Below, one piece after another: positions 4,572 to 6,532 of a DNA stretch of 6,532 nucleotides. A program made the position numbers and the translations under genes. Position 1 is the first letter of the stretch. Every line of letters starts with the position of its first letter. Source of the stretch: Acidobacteriota bacterium. GTDB lineage: Bacteria > Actinomycetota > Actinomycetes > Actinomycetales > Micrococcaceae. Location: contig JABBNV010000074.1 of the NCBI GenBank assembly GCA_019352125.1, forward strand, positions 4,138 through 10,669. Reading direction: 5' to 3'. The notes below the pieces were generated by a model. It was not told the DNA's origin. It was given only the letters and a program-made list of their open reading frames with translations, and searched no databases.

Positions 4572-6113
4572 TTATTTGTTCTTGCCGCGCTTTTCGCGCA
4601 CGCGCATGCTGACCTCAATGGGTGAACCCTCAAAACCAAACGTTTCGCGCAGGCGGCGGGTAATAAACCGGCGGTAACCCGGGTCCAGGAAGCCGGTGGT
4701 GAACAGCACAAACTTCGGCGGGCGGCTGGATGCCTGAGTGCCGAAGAGGATGCGCGGCTGCTTGCCACCACGGACGGGGTGCGGGTGCGCCGATACCAGC
4801 TCGCCCAGGAAGGCGTTCAACCGGCCGGTAGGAATGCGCTTGTCCCAGCTCTCCAACGCCGTATCCAGCGCGGGAAGCAGCCTGTCCTTGTGCCAGCCTG
4901 TCTTGGCCGAGATGTTGACGCGCGGAGCCCACTCCACGTGAGCGAGGTCCTGTTCAATTTCGCGTTCCAAGTAGCGGCGACGCTCATCGTCCAGCAGGTC
5001 CCACTTGTTGAATGCCAGCACCAATGCACGCCCTGACTCAATGGCCAGCTGCAGAATGCGCACGTCCTGCTCGGACAGCACTTCATCCACTGCCAGCAGC
5101 ACTACGGCCACCTCGGCTTTTTCCAAAGCTGACTGGGTACGCAGTGAGGCGTAGAAGTCCGCGCCTTGTGCCATGTGCTGACGACGGCGGATGCCCGCGG
5201 TGTCCACGAAGCGCCAGATGCGGTCCCCAAGTTCAATAAACTCATCCACCGGGTCCCGGGTGGTTCCGGCCATCGGATCAACCACTACACGTTCGCTGCC
5301 AGCCAGTTTGTTCAGCAGCGACGATTTGCCCACGTTCGGGCGGCCAATGAGAGCAATGCGTCGCGGGCCACCGGAGCGGTCTACGCCCTCAACGGTGGAA
5401 AATTCCGGCAGTACTTCCATGACGCGGTCCAGCATGTCTGCAACGCCGCGGCCGTGTGCTGCTGAGACGGGCCAGGGCTGGCCCAAACCGAGTCCCCACA
5501 ACGTTGCTGCGTCAGATTCCAGCTGGACGTCATCAACCTTATTGCCTACCAGAATCACTGGCTTGCCAGCACGGCGCAACATCTTGACAACCGCTTCGTC
5601 CGTGGCTGTGATTCCTACGGTCGCGTCGACAACCAGGAGTACGGCGTCGGCCATCTCGACGGCGATTTCAGCCTGGTCTGCTACGCGTGCGTGGATGCCC
5701 TTGGCGTCAAACTCCCAACCGCCGGTATCTACCACGGTGAAGTTTCGCCCGTTCCACGTGGCTGCGTACATCACGCGGTCACGTGTAACACCGGGCGTGT
5801 CCTCAACTACTGCTTCGCGACGGCCCAGGATGCGGTTAACCAGAGTTGATTTACCAACGTTGGGGCGGCCCACAATGGCAAGGACCGGATCCAACTTGAG
5901 TTCGCCGTCGTACTCACCGTCATCAAACTGGCCTGAAAGCAGCGCTGAGTCTTCGTCGTCGAGCTCATAGTCTGCCAAGCCCGCGCGCAGCGACGCTGCA
6001 CGCATTTCTGCTTCTTCGTCACCGATCGCAGCCGTTCGTTCGGCCACCTGATCAGGGCCGGTGGGCGTGTATTCGTCACCGTCACTGGGGTGTCCCTGTT
6101 GGGAATCGCTCAT
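4572..6113 (-). CDS. der: Ribosome biogenesis GTPase Der (EngA)
   Basis: Der is an essential GTPase that acts in late assembly of the 50S ribosomal subunit. The 513-residue product has two G domains in tandem and a C-terminal KH-like domain, an arrangement unique to this family. First G domain: GRPNVGKS 82-89, PGVTRD 107-112, DTGG 129-132, NKVD 191-194, SAAH about 217-220. Second G domain: GRPNVGKS 257-264, GTTRD 283-287, DTAG 304-307, NKWD 369-372, SAK 402-404. The KH-like part covers about 425-508 and ends in a basic tail (VREKRGKNK). Residues 1-75 form an acidic, low-complexity extension absent from E. coli Der (about 490 residues) but usual in actinobacteria. The ATG follows the plsC stop by three bases, with GAAGGA at 6123-6128 inside the plsC end, so translation is probably coupled. 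All nucleotide-binding motifs are intact. Confidence 0.97.
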   Translation of the reverse strand: MSDSQQGHPSDGDEYTPTGPDQVAERTAAIGDEEAEMRAASLRAGLADYELDDEDSALLSGQFDDGEYDGELKLDPVLAIVGRPNVGKSTLVNRILGRREAVVEDTPGVTRDRVMYAATWNGRNFTVVDTGGWEFDAKGIHARVADQAEIAVEMADAVLLVVDATVGITATDEAVVKMLRRAGKPVILVGNKVDDVQLESDAATLWGLGLGQPWPVSAAHGRGVADMLDRVMEVLPEFSTVEGVDRSGGPRRIALIGRPNVGKSSLLNKLAGSERVVVDPMAGTTRDPVDEFIELGDRIWRFVDTAGIRRRQHMAQGADFYASLRTQSALEKAEVAVVLLAVDEVLSEQDVRILQLAIESGRALVLAFNKWDLLDDERRRYLEREIEQDLAHVEWAPRVNISAKTGWHKDRLLPALDTALESWDKRIPTGRLNAFLGELVSAHPHPVRGGKQPRILFGTQASSRPPKFVLFTTGFLDPGYRRFITRRLRETFGFEGSPIEVSMRVREKRGKNK

Positions 6114-6116
6114 CGG

Positions 6117-6532
6117 TTACTGTCCTTCATGCTTCGTGGGGGTTGCTGTGTGGGGCATTTCTGCGCTGGGCAGACGCTGACCGGTGGCATCAATCGCGCC
6201 ACGGATATGTTGGGCCAGACTGAGCCGGATTTTTTCTGTCGCCCTGTCCATTGAAACACGGCCAGAGACTCCTGCGTCGCGGGTGATGCTAAGTGGCTCA
6301 CCAAAAACCACGTGTAATCTGCGCCGCGGACGTGGGATCGTGTCCTTATGTTCGCCGGGAAGTCGGGTGCCCAACACGGCTACTGGAACCACTACGGCGC
6401 CGGAATTGAGGGCAAGCCATGCCACGCCAGCGTTCATGGAGGACATGTCCCCCTGCCCGCGCGTTCCCTCCGGAAGAATGCCAACGCACCCCTGTCGATC
6501 CAGCACTGCTTTGGCCTGTTGCAGGGCTCCAC
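6117..6532 (-). CDS. plsC: 1-acyl-sn-glycerol-3-phosphate acyltransferase-like protein, C-terminal part
   Basis: Only the last 137 codons are visible; the gene enters from beyond position 6532. The segment opens GALQQAKAVLDRQGCVGILP and continues into PEGTRGQGD. PEGTR is block III of the PlsC/AGPAT family, which binds the glycerol-3-phosphate acceptor. The strand AVVVPVAVLGTR is block IV. The catalytic H-x4-D box would lie upstream, outside the window. Enzymes of this family acylate lysophosphatidate to phosphatidate at the inner face of the membrane. The C-terminal tail after about VFGEPL is variable. The gene ends with TAA three bases before der and carries the der ribosome binding site. 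In related actinobacteria this acyltransferase typically sits between cmk and der. A different acceptor lipid within the LPLAT superfamily cannot be excluded. Confidence 0.88.
   Translation of the reverse strand, partial: GALQQAKAVLDRQGCVGILPEGTRGQGDMSSMNAGVAWLALNSGAVVVPVAVLGTRLPGEHKDTIPRPRRRLHVVFGEPLSITRDAGVSGRVSMDRATEKIRLSLAQHIRGAIDATGQRLPSAEMPHTATPTKHEGQ

Noticed and set aside
5191..5970. Long open frame of 259 codons on the plus strand opposite der
   Set aside because: The translation is dominated by Ser, Thr, Arg and Pro runs typical of an antisense shadow of a conserved gene, and it lies wholly within der.

Overview
The window looks like chromosome of a moderately high-GC actinobacterium, most likely a member of the Micrococcaceae (Arthrobacter-like). 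The main reasons are the plsC-der gene pair followed by a tRNA-Pro(GGG) without an encoded CCA end, a Der protein with a long acidic N-terminal extension, and several proteins that read like Arthrobacter-type sequences. The genus is an inference from sequence style; no marker here fixes it.

Layout, left to right. (1) Positions 1-170, minus strand: the first 56 codons of an NAD(P)-binding SDR-family oxidoreductase. (2) 171-308: a divergent intergenic region with two inverted repeats. (3) 309-1199, plus: a class I SAM-dependent methyltransferase with a histidine-rich N-terminus and no Shine-Dalgarno sequence. (4) 1301-2056, plus: an NmrA-like NAD(P)-binding oxidoreductase gene split by one in-frame amber codon at 1823-1825. 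The reading frame stays open for 76 more codons that look like the normal C-terminus of the family, so this is a recent pseudogene, a split gene, or a sequencing error. (5) 2106-3098, plus: a 330-residue protein that resembles the DUF4862 family, with a predicted TIM-barrel of the sugar-isomerase type and unknown function. (6) 3156-4166, minus, convergent with the previous gene: a complete zinc-dependent alcohol dehydrogenase of the AdhP type. (7) 4167-4571: no protein gene; it holds a rho-independent terminator (4357-4392, minus) and a tRNA-Pro(GGG) (4398-4471, minus). (8) 4572-6113, minus: the ribosome-assembly GTPase Der. (9) 6117-6532, minus: the C-terminal part of a PlsC-like lysophospholipid acyltransferase, ending three bases before the der start.

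The right half (plsC, der, tRNA-Pro, terminator) is conserved housekeeping sequence, all read on the minus strand and possibly as one unit ending at the strong terminator. The left half is accessory metabolism: two SDR/NmrA-type oxidoreductases, one methyltransferase, a barrel protein of unknown function and an alcohol dehydrogenase. I see no mobile element, CRISPR array, phage gene or defence system. The observations most worth following are the amber-split oxidoreductase, the dyads in the divergent promoter region, and the uncharacterised barrel protein.
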